A stretch of 64,000 nt of DNA from Gammaproteobacteria bacterium (GTDB taxonomy: Bacteria > Pseudomonadota > Gammaproteobacteria > Pseudomonadales > Azotimanducaceae): NCBI GenBank assembly GCA_026707945.1, contig JAPOVV010000045.1, positions 62,001-126,000 of the forward strand, in the 5' to 3' direction. The notes below the pieces were generated by a model, which worked only from the letters and a program-made list of their open reading frames with translations, was not told the DNA's origin and ran no database searches. Below are positions 53,264 through 60,875 of the stretch, in pieces. Numbering within the stretch: the first letter of the stretch is position 1; every line of letters starts with the position of its first letter. The translations under genes and the position numbers were made by a program.

Positions 53264-53991
53264 CTCGCGTCTTCAGCGATAGGTGTGTCTGTTTCAATCT
53301 CAGCTGCGCTTGGATCGTCAGGCACGATGCTTGGATCGCGGCCCGCCTGAATTTCATCAACTAGCCATTGCGCGGTAGATAGGATTTGACGATTGCCTCC
53401 CCGTGCCGTAATTTGGAATTTATTTGCGATCAATAACGCTGGCACGCCGATGTTTCGCGTATCCACAGCAAGTTGACGACTTGATTCAATTGAACGTGTG
53501 ATGTACCTACCGTTGAAGGCAGATAAAAAGCGATCGCTTTCAATTCCACGATCATGCATGAACTCAGCAATTTGTTCGTCATTAAGGAACGTGATGTTTC
53601 GTTCATGAATGGCATCAAATATTCGCCTATGGTTCTGCTCGAGCAAGCCTTGCGACTCGAGCACGAGATAGGTCTTTGCGAGCCGCGTCGTCAATGTGTC
53701 GACAGCGACGTGGACTCGCTTGAATTCGACGTCCTCCCCTAATCCATCAATCCACCCCGCTAGCATCGGGTCCAAGTTCGAGCAATGAGGACACGCGTAG
53801 CTAAAAAACTCGATGATTTCAATCGGATCATCTCTTAGAGGTCGATCAAGTGTGTTGTAGGTACGTTCGGTACTTGTACCCCACCCAGGAACTAGATTGA
53901 GTGCGTAGAGCGTGCTGTATCCGATCACTAAGACGAGGATCGCGCCGAGCGCGCTTAACAAAACTATGCGAACTCGTTCTACTTTGGTCAT
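53260..53991 (-). CDS. DsbA-like membrane-anchored thiol-disulfide oxidoreductase
   Basis: Protein of 243 residues. The N-terminal TM at about 9-32 (VLLSALGAILVLVIGYSTLYAL) anchors it, possibly without cleavage. The thioredoxin-fold redox motif is YACPHCSNLDP near 71-75 (C-P-H-C as in DsbA). The cis-Pro loop is NIGVPALLIANKF. An acidic tail (SAAEIETDTPIAEDAS) ends it. Probable periplasmic disulfide donor. Its ATG lies 16 bp from a divergent glutaredoxin-like start. Confidence 0.9.
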   Translation of the reverse strand: MTKVERVRIVLLSALGAILVLVIGYSTLYALNLVPGWGTSTERTYNTLDRPLRDDPIEIIEFFSYACPHCSNLDPMLAGWIDGLGEDVEFKRVHVAVDTLTTRLAKTYLVLESQGLLEQNHRRIFDAIHERNITFLNDEQIAEFMHDRGIESDRFLSAFNGRYITRSIESSRQLAVDTRNIGVPALLIANKFQITARGGNRQILSTAQWLVDEIQAGRDPSIVPDDPSAAEIETDTPIAEDAS

Positions 53992-54007
53992 CGTTTAAAA
54001 ACCTCTA

Positions 54008-54328
54008 TTGCCACAATATACTAGCAAGCAGATTCCAAACAATTTGAAACAGACCTGGCTACAGACATTGAATCTCACGCTCTATCAAGATCCTATTTGT
54101 CCGTTTTGCATGCGTGTAAAGAGTTTTCTCTCGACGCACGGAATTGAGATTCCGATGCGAAATACCATCAATGACATCTCAGCTTACAAAGAGTTGGTAA
54201 CCGGTGGCGGCCGTGCGATGGTTCCGTGCCTGCGGATAGAACGAGACAATGGACAGATCGAATGGATGTACGAGTCCGCGGACATCATTCGATTTATCAA
54301 TGACGTTGCGGATCAACTGTCTAGTTAG
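54008..54328 (+). CDS. Glutaredoxin-like protein
   Basis: Protein of 106 residues. The redox motif is LTLYQDPICPFCMRVKSFL (CPFC near 36-39), GGGRAMVPCLRIE holds the cis-Pro, and YESADIIRFIND completes the glutaredoxin/GST-N fold. Start is TTG in the given frame; an internal TTG closer to the fold is also possible because no good ribosome site is seen. Its 3' end overlaps the convergent phosphotransferase by 8 bp. Confidence 0.85.
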   Translation: MPQYTSKQIPNNLKQTWLQTLNLTLYQDPICPFCMRVKSFLSTHGIEIPMRNTINDISAYKELVTGGGRAMVPCLRIERDNGQIEWMYESADIIRFINDVADQLSS

Positions 54329-55376
54329 CAGAGAATTCCTCTACAAGCTGCCAAGCCAGTTCTGACCGCTTTCGTGCGACACCTTCGTATTCAAGCGCCA
54401 TATCTGAACTCGCATTGCCATTTAAACCTCTCTTGTAAACGCCTTGAATAATGCCTGCAGAACGGAACAGGTTATAGATCACGTAGAAAAGCCAGTTCTC
54501 GATTTTGTCGCGGCCGTAATAGTGGCAGTACGACTTGATGAGATCTTGCTCATTGGGAATCCCAATCGAGTCCAAGTCCATACCGGCAATACCACCGGGT
54601 TTCTCGCTTCGTTCACCGTAATACTCTTGGCACCAGTAGCCTAAATCAGCTAGACCATCCCCAAGCGTTGAGAGCTCCCAGTCAAGAACGGCTACTACGG
54701 TTGGTTCCGTCTCGTGAAGGAGGACATTACCAAGACGAAAGTCACCATGCACGATAACTGGTGGTGTCTCGTCCGGAAGGTGGGCTGGCAGCCACTCGAT
54801 CAAGTGATTCATTGCATTGATTGTCTCTGTCTCTGATGCCTGATACTGACGACTCCAGCGTGATACCTGCCGGGCATAGTAATTGCCGGGTCGACCGAAT
54901 GACTCTAACCCGACTGCAGTTGGATCGACACGATGGAGGCTAGCGAGAATCCGTGCCATATCGTGATATACGAGTGAGCGTTGGTCTTTAGGTAGGTCAG
55001 GTAGCGCAGTTTTGGTGTACAGACGTCCTTCCACCATTGACATGATGTAGAACTTGGTACCAACAACGTTCGTGTCTTCGCATAGTGCAAGCATCTCCGG
55101 GACGGGTACGTCGGTATCGTGTAGCGCCGCCATAACGCGGAATTCGCGATCTACGGCGTGTGCGGAGGGAAGAAGATTGCCTGGCGGTTGCTTTCGCATG
55201 ACATAGTGCCGGGTTGATGTTTCTAGGAGAAACGTTGGGTTGCTCTGACCGCCCTCAAATTGTTGGACTGCAAATGGTCCACGATAGCCAGACACGTGCT
55301 CGCGCATATAGCGATCGACCTGATCCACATCAAACTCGTGGCCTGGTCGGATGGGAGTTAGTTCAACCTCACTCAT
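54321..55376 (-). CDS. Aminoglycoside-phosphotransferase-like kinase (ACAD10/11 N-terminal type)
   Basis: APH/choline-kinase-fold protein of 351 residues. QFEGGQSNPTFLLETSTRHYVMRKQPPG (about 40-67) carries the ATP Lys. The catalytic loop is IVHGDFRLGNVLLHE (H-G-D-x6-N, about 207-221) and the metal Asp is in VAVLDWELSTLGD. This subtype is associated with 4-hydroxyacyl-CoA phosphorylation in ACAD10/11-like pathways rather than antibiotic resistance. ATG start, minus strand, no operon partner seen. Confidence 0.88.
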   Translation of the reverse strand: MSEVELTPIRPGHEFDVDQVDRYMREHVSGYRGPFAVQQFEGGQSNPTFLLETSTRHYVMRKQPPGNLLPSAHAVDREFRVMAALHDTDVPVPEMLALCEDTNVVGTKFYIMSMVEGRLYTKTALPDLPKDQRSLVYHDMARILASLHRVDPTAVGLESFGRPGNYYARQVSRWSRQYQASETETINAMNHLIEWLPAHLPDETPPVIVHGDFRLGNVLLHETEPTVVAVLDWELSTLGDGLADLGYWCQEYYGERSEKPGGIAGMDLDSIGIPNEQDLIKSYCHYYGRDKIENWLFYVIYNLFRSAGIIQGVYKRGLNGNASSDMALEYEGVARKRSELAWQLVEEFSAN

Positions 55377-55471
55377 GTCCTAGATCAATCGAGAATGCGG
55401 TTTCATTCTAGCTGTCGATCTATCCGCGAATCGCGAAAGACTGAGGCAACGAAAGATTCGTTCATAACGCG

Positions 55472-55499
55472 TTGAATGTCGAAGCCGTTTTCTTATCAT
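55472..55499 (+). promoter_or_regulatory. Candidate sigma-70 promoter for rplM-rpsI
   Basis: TTGAAT (55472-55477) and TATCAT (55494-55499) with a 16-base spacer. Transcription would start near 55506, leaving a leader of about 25 bases before the rplM GTG. Confidence 0.5.
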
Positions 55500-55531
55500 T
55501 CGCACCTCCAAAAATCTGGTACGGAAGACTC

Positions 55532-55960
55532 GTGAGGACGGAAAGCGCGCGGCAAGAGGATGTTGTGCGTGATTGGCTCGTTGTTGACGCCTCAGAACAT
55601 AATCTCGGTCGCCTTGCGTCGGTTATCGCACAACGATTGCGCGGTAAGCACAAAGCGATGTATACGCCCCATGTCGACATGGGCGACTACGTTGTTGTGA
55701 TCAACGCAGAGCGCATCCGAGTGACGGGTCGAAAGGAGACAGACAAGCTCTATCATCGACACACGGGTTATCCTGGTGGAATCAAGACAACTTCGCTTGG
55801 TGAGATGAGAGCGCGTCGACCAGAGGAGGTCATACGACTTGCGGTCAAGCGGATGTTGCCACGCAATCCACTCGGTCGGAGTATGTTGAGGAAGCTCAAG
55901 GTGTATCGAGGACCTGAGCATCCACACGGCGCACAGCTGCCAAAAGAACTCGAAATATAG
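55532..55960 (+). CDS. rplM: 50S ribosomal protein L13
   Basis: Large-subunit protein of 142 residues, the same length as in E. coli. [43 protein letters not shown] and [18 protein letters not shown] are diagnostic. The frame is open to a TTG at 55472, but that codon overlaps the -35 element. GTG 55532 with GGAAG upstream aligns exactly with the E. coli N-terminus, so it is chosen. rpsI follows 61 bp later. Confidence 0.97.
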   Translation: MRTESARQEDVVRDWLVVDASEHNLGRLASVIAQRLRGKHKAMYTPHVDMGDYVVVINAERIRVTGRKETDKLYHRHTGYPGGIKTTSLGEMRARRPEEVIRLAVKRMLPRNPLGRSMLRKLKVYRGPEHPHGAQLPKELEI

Positions 55961-55980
55961 TTCGATTGGTCATGTGCGTA

Positions 55981-55998
55981 CCATCCGTTCGCGGATGG
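55981..55998 (+). promoter_or_regulatory. TTCG-capped hairpin between rplM and rpsI
   Basis: CCATCCG (55981-55987), tetraloop TTCG, CGGATGG (55992-55998): perfect 7-bp stem. No T tract follows. It may protect or process the dicistronic mRNA or modulate rpsI; the AGGAG ribosome site of rpsI lies 12 bases downstream. Confidence 0.55.
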
Positions 55999-56021
55999 AT
56001 TCACTTGTTTAGGAGCAATAG

Positions 56022-56414
56022 GTGGTAGGCGATTACAGCTACGGCACTGGACGGCGAAAGGTGTCGACAGCGCGAGTGTTTTTAAGTACCGGTGTGGGCC
56101 AGATCATCGTTAACGGCAAGTCGCTGGACGAGTATTTCGGTCGCGAAACTGCACGCATGGTGGTCCGTCAACCGCTCGAAACGACGGGCATGACGGAACG
56201 GGTGAACTTGAAGGTTTCCGTTCGAGGAGGAGGTGGCTCGGGTCAAGCCGGCGCGATTCGACACGGAATCGCACGGGCGTTAGTAGATTTCGACGAGTCG
56301 CTCAAACCGCAACTACGCGCAGCAGGTTTCCTAACTCGAGACGCACGCAGAGTAGAACGCAAGAAAGTGGGATTGCGCAAAGCGCGCAAACGCCCGCAAT
56401 ACTCAAAGCGATAG
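56022..56414 (+). CDS. rpsI: 30S ribosomal protein S9
   Basis: Small-subunit protein of 130 residues, as in E. coli. [15 protein letters not shown], the [19 protein letters not shown] loop and the conserved basic tail [15 protein letters not shown] that reaches the P-site tRNA are present. GTG start with AGGAG six bases upstream. petA follows at 67 bp, an order common in proteobacteria. Confidence 0.98.
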   Translation: MVGDYSYGTGRRKVSTARVFLSTGVGQIIVNGKSLDEYFGRETARMVVRQPLETTGMTERVNLKVSVRGGGGSGQAGAIRHGIARALVDFDESLKPQLRAAGFLTRDARRVERKKVGLRKARKRPQYSKR

Positions 56415-56481
56415 CTACAAGCCATTCCGAAACCCTGACTGCACGACGCAGTTAAAGTAGAGCTACACAGGCAGAGAACAT

Positions 56482-57078
56482 TTGAGCGAGGACACTCTAA
56501 ATACGAATCGTCGGTACTTACTTTTAGCGACGACAGGTGTTGCTGCTGTGGGTGTCGTTGGTGCAACGATTCCTTTCGTGCAATCTTGGCAACCGAGCGC
56601 ACGCGCCCGTGCACTTGGTGCGCCAATCAAGGTAAATATTGGAAAACTAAAACCAGGTGAAATCCTAGGACCACTTCCGGCATGGCGTGGTCAACCGATT
56701 TTCATTGTAAATCGAACACCTGCTGCCATCGAGATTCTTGAGAACGAACTGGCGAACTTGGCAGATCCCGATTCGATTGAAAGTGTGCAACCTGAATACA
56801 CCGAGAATCCATATCGTTCACGTAGACCGGAAATTGGGGTATACCTTGGGCTGTGCACACACCTGGGATGCTCACCGAAGTATTACGGCGCGGTACAACC
56901 AGAGGATTTTGAAAGTGACTGGAAAGGCGGCTTCTTTTGTCCGTGTCACGGCTCAAAGTTTGATCTTGCCGGACGTGTTGAAAGGAATCTACCAGCACCG
57001 ACGAATTTAACGGTTCCGCCGCACTACTACGAGTCGGATGAGGTTCTGGTTATTGGTTTAGATGGGCAGAGCGCATAG
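56482..57078 (+). CDS. petA: Ubiquinol-cytochrome c reductase Rieske iron-sulfur subunit
   Basis: Rieske protein of 198 residues. A Tat-like N-terminus NRRYLLLATTGVAAVGVVGA provides the retained TM anchor. The [2Fe-2S] motifs CTHLGCSP (about 131-138) and CPCHGSKFD (about 153-161) contain both Cys, both His and the bridging Cys. It transfers electrons from ubiquinol to cytochrome c1. TTG start; the TAG stop overlaps petB's GTG by one base. Confidence 0.96.
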   Translation: MSEDTLNTNRRYLLLATTGVAAVGVVGATIPFVQSWQPSARARALGAPIKVNIGKLKPGEILGPLPAWRGQPIFIVNRTPAAIEILENELANLADPDSIESVQPEYTENPYRSRRPEIGVYLGLCTHLGCSPKYYGAVQPEDFESDWKGGFFCPCHGSKFDLAGRVERNLPAPTNLTVPPHYYESDEVLVIGLDGQSA

Positions 57079-58340
57079 TGTCTGAAGTCACCGAGAAAGG
57101 TCGTTGGGTGTCGCGCTCGATGCAATGGGTAGACGATCGAATCCCGATAACCGCAACGTTTAAACAACACGCTTCCGAGTATTACGCACCGAAAAACTTC
57201 AACGTCTGGTATGCGATGGGCGCATTAGCGCTCGTCGTATTGGTCATTCAGGTTCTGACCGGTATTTGGCTAACGATGGCGTACGTTCCAACAGGCGAGG
57301 GCGCGTTTGCCAGTGTTGAGTACATCATGCGGGATGTGGATTTTGGATATCTGATCCGCTACATGCACTCGACTGGCGCCTCTGCTTTCTTCGTAGTCGT
57401 TTACTTGCACATGTTTCGAGGTTTCGCATACGGGTCGTATCGCAAGCCGCGCGAACTCCTGTGGTTGATCGGCATGGCGATCTACCTCGTTCTGATGGCT
57501 GAAGGGTTTTTCGGTTATCTCTTGCCATGGGGCAACATGTCATATTGGGGTGCACAGGTGATCGTATCGCTGATTGGTGCGATCCCGTACTTCGGTCCCG
57601 AGCTAATGGAGTGGGTACGCGGAGACTTTGTAATGTCGGGAATCACCCTTAATAGATTCTTCGCATTGCACGTTGTCGCTTTACCACTAATGTTGGTGGG
57701 ATTGGTGTTCTTACACATCGTTGCACTTCATCACGTCGGTTCAAGTAACCCAGACGGGATTGAAATCAAAGCGAAGAAAGACGAAAACGGCGTTCCGCTT
57801 GACGGTATCCCGTTCCATCCGTACTACTCGACAAAAGACTTCGTCGCGATCGTTGTGTTCTTGATCCTGTTCTGCGCGGTAGTCTTCTACGCGCCCGAAA
57901 TGGGTGGTTACTTTATTGAGAAACCAAACTTTGAGGAGGCGAATCCGCTAAAAACGCCTGAACACATCGCTCCTGTGTGGTACTACACCCCGTTCTATGC
58001 GATGCTACGTGCGGCTACGTTCCCATTTCTAGGGATTGATGCCAAGTTTTGGGGTCTGATCATCATGGCGGGTGCGATTTTGATTCCAGCCGCATTGCCA
58101 TGGCTGGATCGAAGTAAAGTCAAGTCCATGCGCTACAAAGGTTGGTTCTCAAAGATTGCGTTAATGAACTTTGTCGCATGTTTCCTGGTTCTCGGTTACC
58201 TCGGAACGATTCCGCCGTCGCCGATCGCCACAGCAACAGCACAAATCATGACAATCGTGTACTTTGCTTATTTCATTCTGATGCCTTGGTACACGACAAT
58301 CGAGCAAACTAAACCTGAGCCCGAGCGGGTCTCGCATTGA
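57078..58340 (+). CDS. petB: Cytochrome b subunit of the bc1 complex
   Basis: Eight-helix cytochrome b of 420 residues. The heme ligands are the His pairs in RYMHSTGASAFFVVVYLHMFRG and RFFALHVVALPLMLVGLVFLHIV. The Qo-site ef loop reads PVWYYTPFYAM near 300, where the textbook motif is PEWY. The Glu therefore is Val, a known variation in some proteobacteria. GTG start overlapping petA's stop (TAGTG); stop overlaps petC's TTG (TTGA). Confidence 0.97.
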   Translation: MSEVTEKGRWVSRSMQWVDDRIPITATFKQHASEYYAPKNFNVWYAMGALALVVLVIQVLTGIWLTMAYVPTGEGAFASVEYIMRDVDFGYLIRYMHSTGASAFFVVVYLHMFRGFAYGSYRKPRELLWLIGMAIYLVLMAEGFFGYLLPWGNMSYWGAQVIVSLIGAIPYFGPELMEWVRGDFVMSGITLNRFFALHVVALPLMLVGLVFLHIVALHHVGSSNPDGIEIKAKKDENGVPLDGIPFHPYYSTKDFVAIVVFLILFCAVVFYAPEMGGYFIEKPNFEEANPLKTPEHIAPVWYYTPFYAMLRAATFPFLGIDAKFWGLIIMAGAILIPAALPWLDRSKVKSMRYKGWFSKIALMNFVACFLVLGYLGTIPPSPIATATAQIMTIVYFAYFILMPWYTTIEQTKPEPERVSH

Positions 58341-59182
58341 GGCGCGGTGAATCAATGAGCGAACCAATTCTCAGTATGACCCGAGCTGTTGCGATCGGAC
58401 TGTTAACCATTGGAATTGGAACACACACACTCGCGGCTGATTCAGATTGGATCATGCAATCGATGTCACCCGACTTAGACGACATTCCATCGTTGCAGCG
58501 TGGCGCGAATCTATATGTAAATTTCTGCCTGGGCTGCCATTCGCTTGAGCATCAACGCTACGAGCGCACTGCTGACGATCTTGGAGAAATTCCGCACGAA
58601 TTGATGGTGGCGAACGTCATTCACACAGGTCAGAAGATCGGTGAGCACATCCAGACAGCAATGTCCAAAGAGGACGCAAAAGGTTGGTTTGGCGCTGCAC
58701 CACCTGATTTGACCATGGTGACGCGGGTGCGCAGTCCTGAATGGGTCTACAACTTTCTACTGACGTTCTACGAGGATTCATCTCGACCACTTGGCGTCAA
58801 CAACAAAGTATTTCCCAATGTAGCGATGCCACACGCTATGCTCTCGTTACAGGGAATTCAGGAAGAGGTCTGCATTGGTAATCGCCCGATTGATCTTCTC
58901 GACGTTCAAACGGCACTTGAACAAGATCGTGTTGAATCGATCAAGGAAGGTGGTGTCGAGAATTGTGGTGAACTGTCACTAATTCCTGGGTCGGGAATGT
59001 TCAGCGTTGAAGAGTACGAACAGGCTGCTTTCGACATCGCCAATTTCCTTCACTATGTTGGCGATCCAACACGTGCGGAACGGGAAGCGCTTGGCAAGTA
59101 CGTCATTGGGTTCTTGCTAGTCCTTCTTGTTCTTGCGTATTTCTTAAACCGTAATTACTGGACAGACGTTAAAAAGAATTGA
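58337..59182 (+). CDS. petC: Cytochrome c1
   Basis: Heme c subunit of 281 residues. Signal region about 13-33 (MTRAVAIGLLTIGIGTHTLAA). CLGCH near 64-68 binds heme c, and the Met ligand is probably in VAMPHAML. The C-terminal TM (GKYVIGFLLVLLVLAYFLNRNYW) anchors it. TTG 58337 overlaps petB as TTGA, like other pairs in this window, while ATG 58355 gives a tidier signal peptide; both are credible. Confidence 0.96.
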   Translation: MRRGESMSEPILSMTRAVAIGLLTIGIGTHTLAADSDWIMQSMSPDLDDIPSLQRGANLYVNFCLGCHSLEHQRYERTADDLGEIPHELMVANVIHTGQKIGEHIQTAMSKEDAKGWFGAAPPDLTMVTRVRSPEWVYNFLLTFYEDSSRPLGVNNKVFPNVAMPHAMLSLQGIQEEVCIGNRPIDLLDVQTALEQDRVESIKEGGVENCGELSLIPGSGMFSVEEYEQAAFDIANFLHYVGDPTRAEREALGKYVIGFLLVLLVLAYFLNRNYWTDVKKN

Positions 59183-59246
59183 AGCGGCAATACATCGCCC
59201 CTCAATCGTTTCGTTTGGTGGTTCAATTCCTGTAGGTTAAGGACAC

Positions 59247-59882
59247 ATGAGTCTTTCGTCACGTCACACGCCTTTAAAACTCTATTCTGATCCGGGCTCT
59301 CAGTACAGTCACCGGGTCCGTATCGCACTGGCTGAGAAGGATCTGGATGTTGACATCTATGATGTCCTTGATCCTACCAAGGAAGAGGACTTGCTGTTGA
59401 TCAATCCTTCTCTGTCGCTCCCAACGCTGCAGGATAGAGGTACCGTGCTAAACAATAGTTCGGTAATCATGGAGTATCTCGATGAGAGATATCCCCATCC
59501 TCCGCTGTTTCCGATTTATCCGGTTGATAAAGCCAGGAGTCGATCGATCATGCGTGAAGTCGATGATCATCTTGCCTCCTTCGTCGATGTGGTCAGCGCC
59601 GGTGGCAAACCGAATACGCAACAAAAGAACAGGGCGCGCGAAGCACTAAAAAGTAATCTGATCGCTTTTCAAGCTCATTACTTGCGCGACGGCGAGCACT
59701 TTGGTGGCGAGGAATTCTCCTTAGTTGATTGCACCGTATTGCCGATTTTGTGGCGGCTTGAATTGATGCAGATCAAATTGCCCGACCGTCAAACGCGAAG
59801 CCTACGACGGTACATGAGTCGCCTGTTTGATCGCGAAGGATTTCGCGCTAGTCTCTCGGAAGAAGAAAAAGAGATGAGGTAG
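59247..59882 (+). CDS. sspA: Stringent starvation protein A (GST-like)
   Basis: RNA-polymerase-associated protein of 211 residues (E. coli 212) with a GST fold. KLYSDPGSQYSHRVRIALAEKDLDV at 11-35 replaces the active-site Cys/Ser of true GSTs. NPSLSLPTLQDRG and SSVIMEYLDERYPHPPL follow. SspA binds sigma-70 holoenzyme and alters stationary-phase transcription. sspB starts 9 bp downstream, the standard pair after petABC. Confidence 0.95.
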   Translation: MSLSSRHTPLKLYSDPGSQYSHRVRIALAEKDLDVDIYDVLDPTKEEDLLLINPSLSLPTLQDRGTVLNNSSVIMEYLDERYPHPPLFPIYPVDKARSRSIMREVDDHLASFVDVVSAGGKPNTQQKNRAREALKSNLIAFQAHYLRDGEHFGGEEFSLVDCTVLPILWRLELMQIKLPDRQTRSLRRYMSRLFDREGFRASLSEEEKEMR

Positions 59883-59891
59883 AGTGACGTT

Positions 59892-60287
59892 GTGAACTCG
59901 TCACGCTCATATCTTGTCAACGCATTGATTGACTGGATCATCGATAACGGTTGTACACCGCACATCGTACTAGATACGACCTGTGAAGGGGTCATCGCCC
60001 CTTCTGAATTCGCTCAAGAGAATCGGTTGGTAGTCAACGTTTCGGGGACTGCAGTTCGAAACTTCAAACTTGATCCCGATGGGCTGGAGTTTGATGCGCG
60101 TTTTCACGGTGAGTCACATCACGTCAGTTGTCCAACTGGCGCTATCATCGGGATCTTCGCACGAGAGAACGGCGAAGGGATGGGATTCGCAGCTCAGAAA
60201 GCACAAGAGTCGACTTCAAACGCGGAGCCAGCGGCACACGACGAAACTCCGAATTTACCGCCGCACTTGCGGTTGGTGAAGGATTAA
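59892..60287 (+). CDS. sspB: ClpXP adaptor SspB
   Basis: Protein of 131 residues (E. coli 165). The substrate-binding domain is at about 1-100 (YLVNALIDWIIDNGCTPHI, FDARFHGESHHVSCPTGAIIGIFAREN). A disordered Ser/Glu/Ala linker leads to the ClpX-binding tail PPHLRLVKD, which matches the short XB motif of SspB. It delivers ssrA-tagged proteins to ClpXP. GTG start, 9 bp after sspA. Confidence 0.94.
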   Translation: MNSSRSYLVNALIDWIIDNGCTPHIVLDTTCEGVIAPSEFAQENRLVVNVSGTAVRNFKLDPDGLEFDARFHGESHHVSCPTGAIIGIFARENGEGMGFAAQKAQESTSNAEPAAHDETPNLPPHLRLVKD

Positions 60288-60311
60288 CGCGTACGTTCGA
60301 CTCGTTTTAGT

Positions 60312-60875
60312 TTAATCGAGATAGTCGATCAGCAGCATCACGGTTTGCACACCGCGCACGTACTTAACAATGTCCGCTGCGGCATAACCCACGGAACGCG
60401 GTGTAATGCCGATTAGGTAAACCGTTCCTTTGTGAACGTATAGTTCGAATTCTTGTGCTCGCGTTCTCGGGTCATTTATGAGTTGGAAGCGAGCCGTCGT
60501 CGCGATTCGCCGATCCTGACTCGCCTCTCCGGCGGTTCTAAGGTCGCCGATATGCAGTTCGTTCTGAATGTTCCGAACGTGTCTAAAGTCACCGACGATA
60601 TCTGACACTAGGTCTTTGTGACCTTGGGTTTCTACGGAACCGATCAGGAATACTCGACCGTCGAGCACCACTGTATTGATTTGATAAGGTAGATCGTTAC
60701 GCCTAAATTCGTCTCGAATCGCCGATCGAACCGCCTCTGTCAGCAGCTCGTCATCCAGAATGCGACCGGGCGTAAGGCGCGATTCAATGGTGGGTGCAGT
60801 TGTCGCGCACGCAACTAAGAGCGCGCAAAGTGTTGCGCAAGTAGACACAAAAACAAAACGAAATCGGAGCTTCAT
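60312..60875 (-). CDS. BON-domain outer-membrane lipoprotein (DolP/YraP-like)
   Basis: Lipoprotein of 187 residues. MKLRFRFVFVSTCATLCALLVACA gives a lipobox LVAC near residue 23. Two BON domains lie at about 45-110 (DDELLTEAVRSAIRDEF, VFLIGSVETQGHKDLVSDIV) and about 115-187 (FELYVHKGTVYLIGITPR). DolP localises to division sites and supports outer-membrane integrity. The frame is open further upstream, but ATG 60875 starts the signal and overlaps the lpoA stop as ATGA. Confidence 0.92.
   Translation of the reverse strand: MKLRFRFVFVSTCATLCALLVACATTAPTIESRLTPGRILDDELLTEAVRSAIRDEFRRNDLPYQINTVVLDGRVFLIGSVETQGHKDLVSDIVGDFRHVRNIQNELHIGDLRTAGEASQDRRIATTARFQLINDPRTRAQEFELYVHKGTVYLIGITPRSVGYAAADIVKYVRGVQTVMLLIDYLD

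Noticed and set aside
54321-55376. Antibiotic (aminoglycoside) resistance kinase
   Set aside because: The APH fold is present, but the sequence belongs to the ACAD10/11-like subtype tied to acyl-CoA metabolism.
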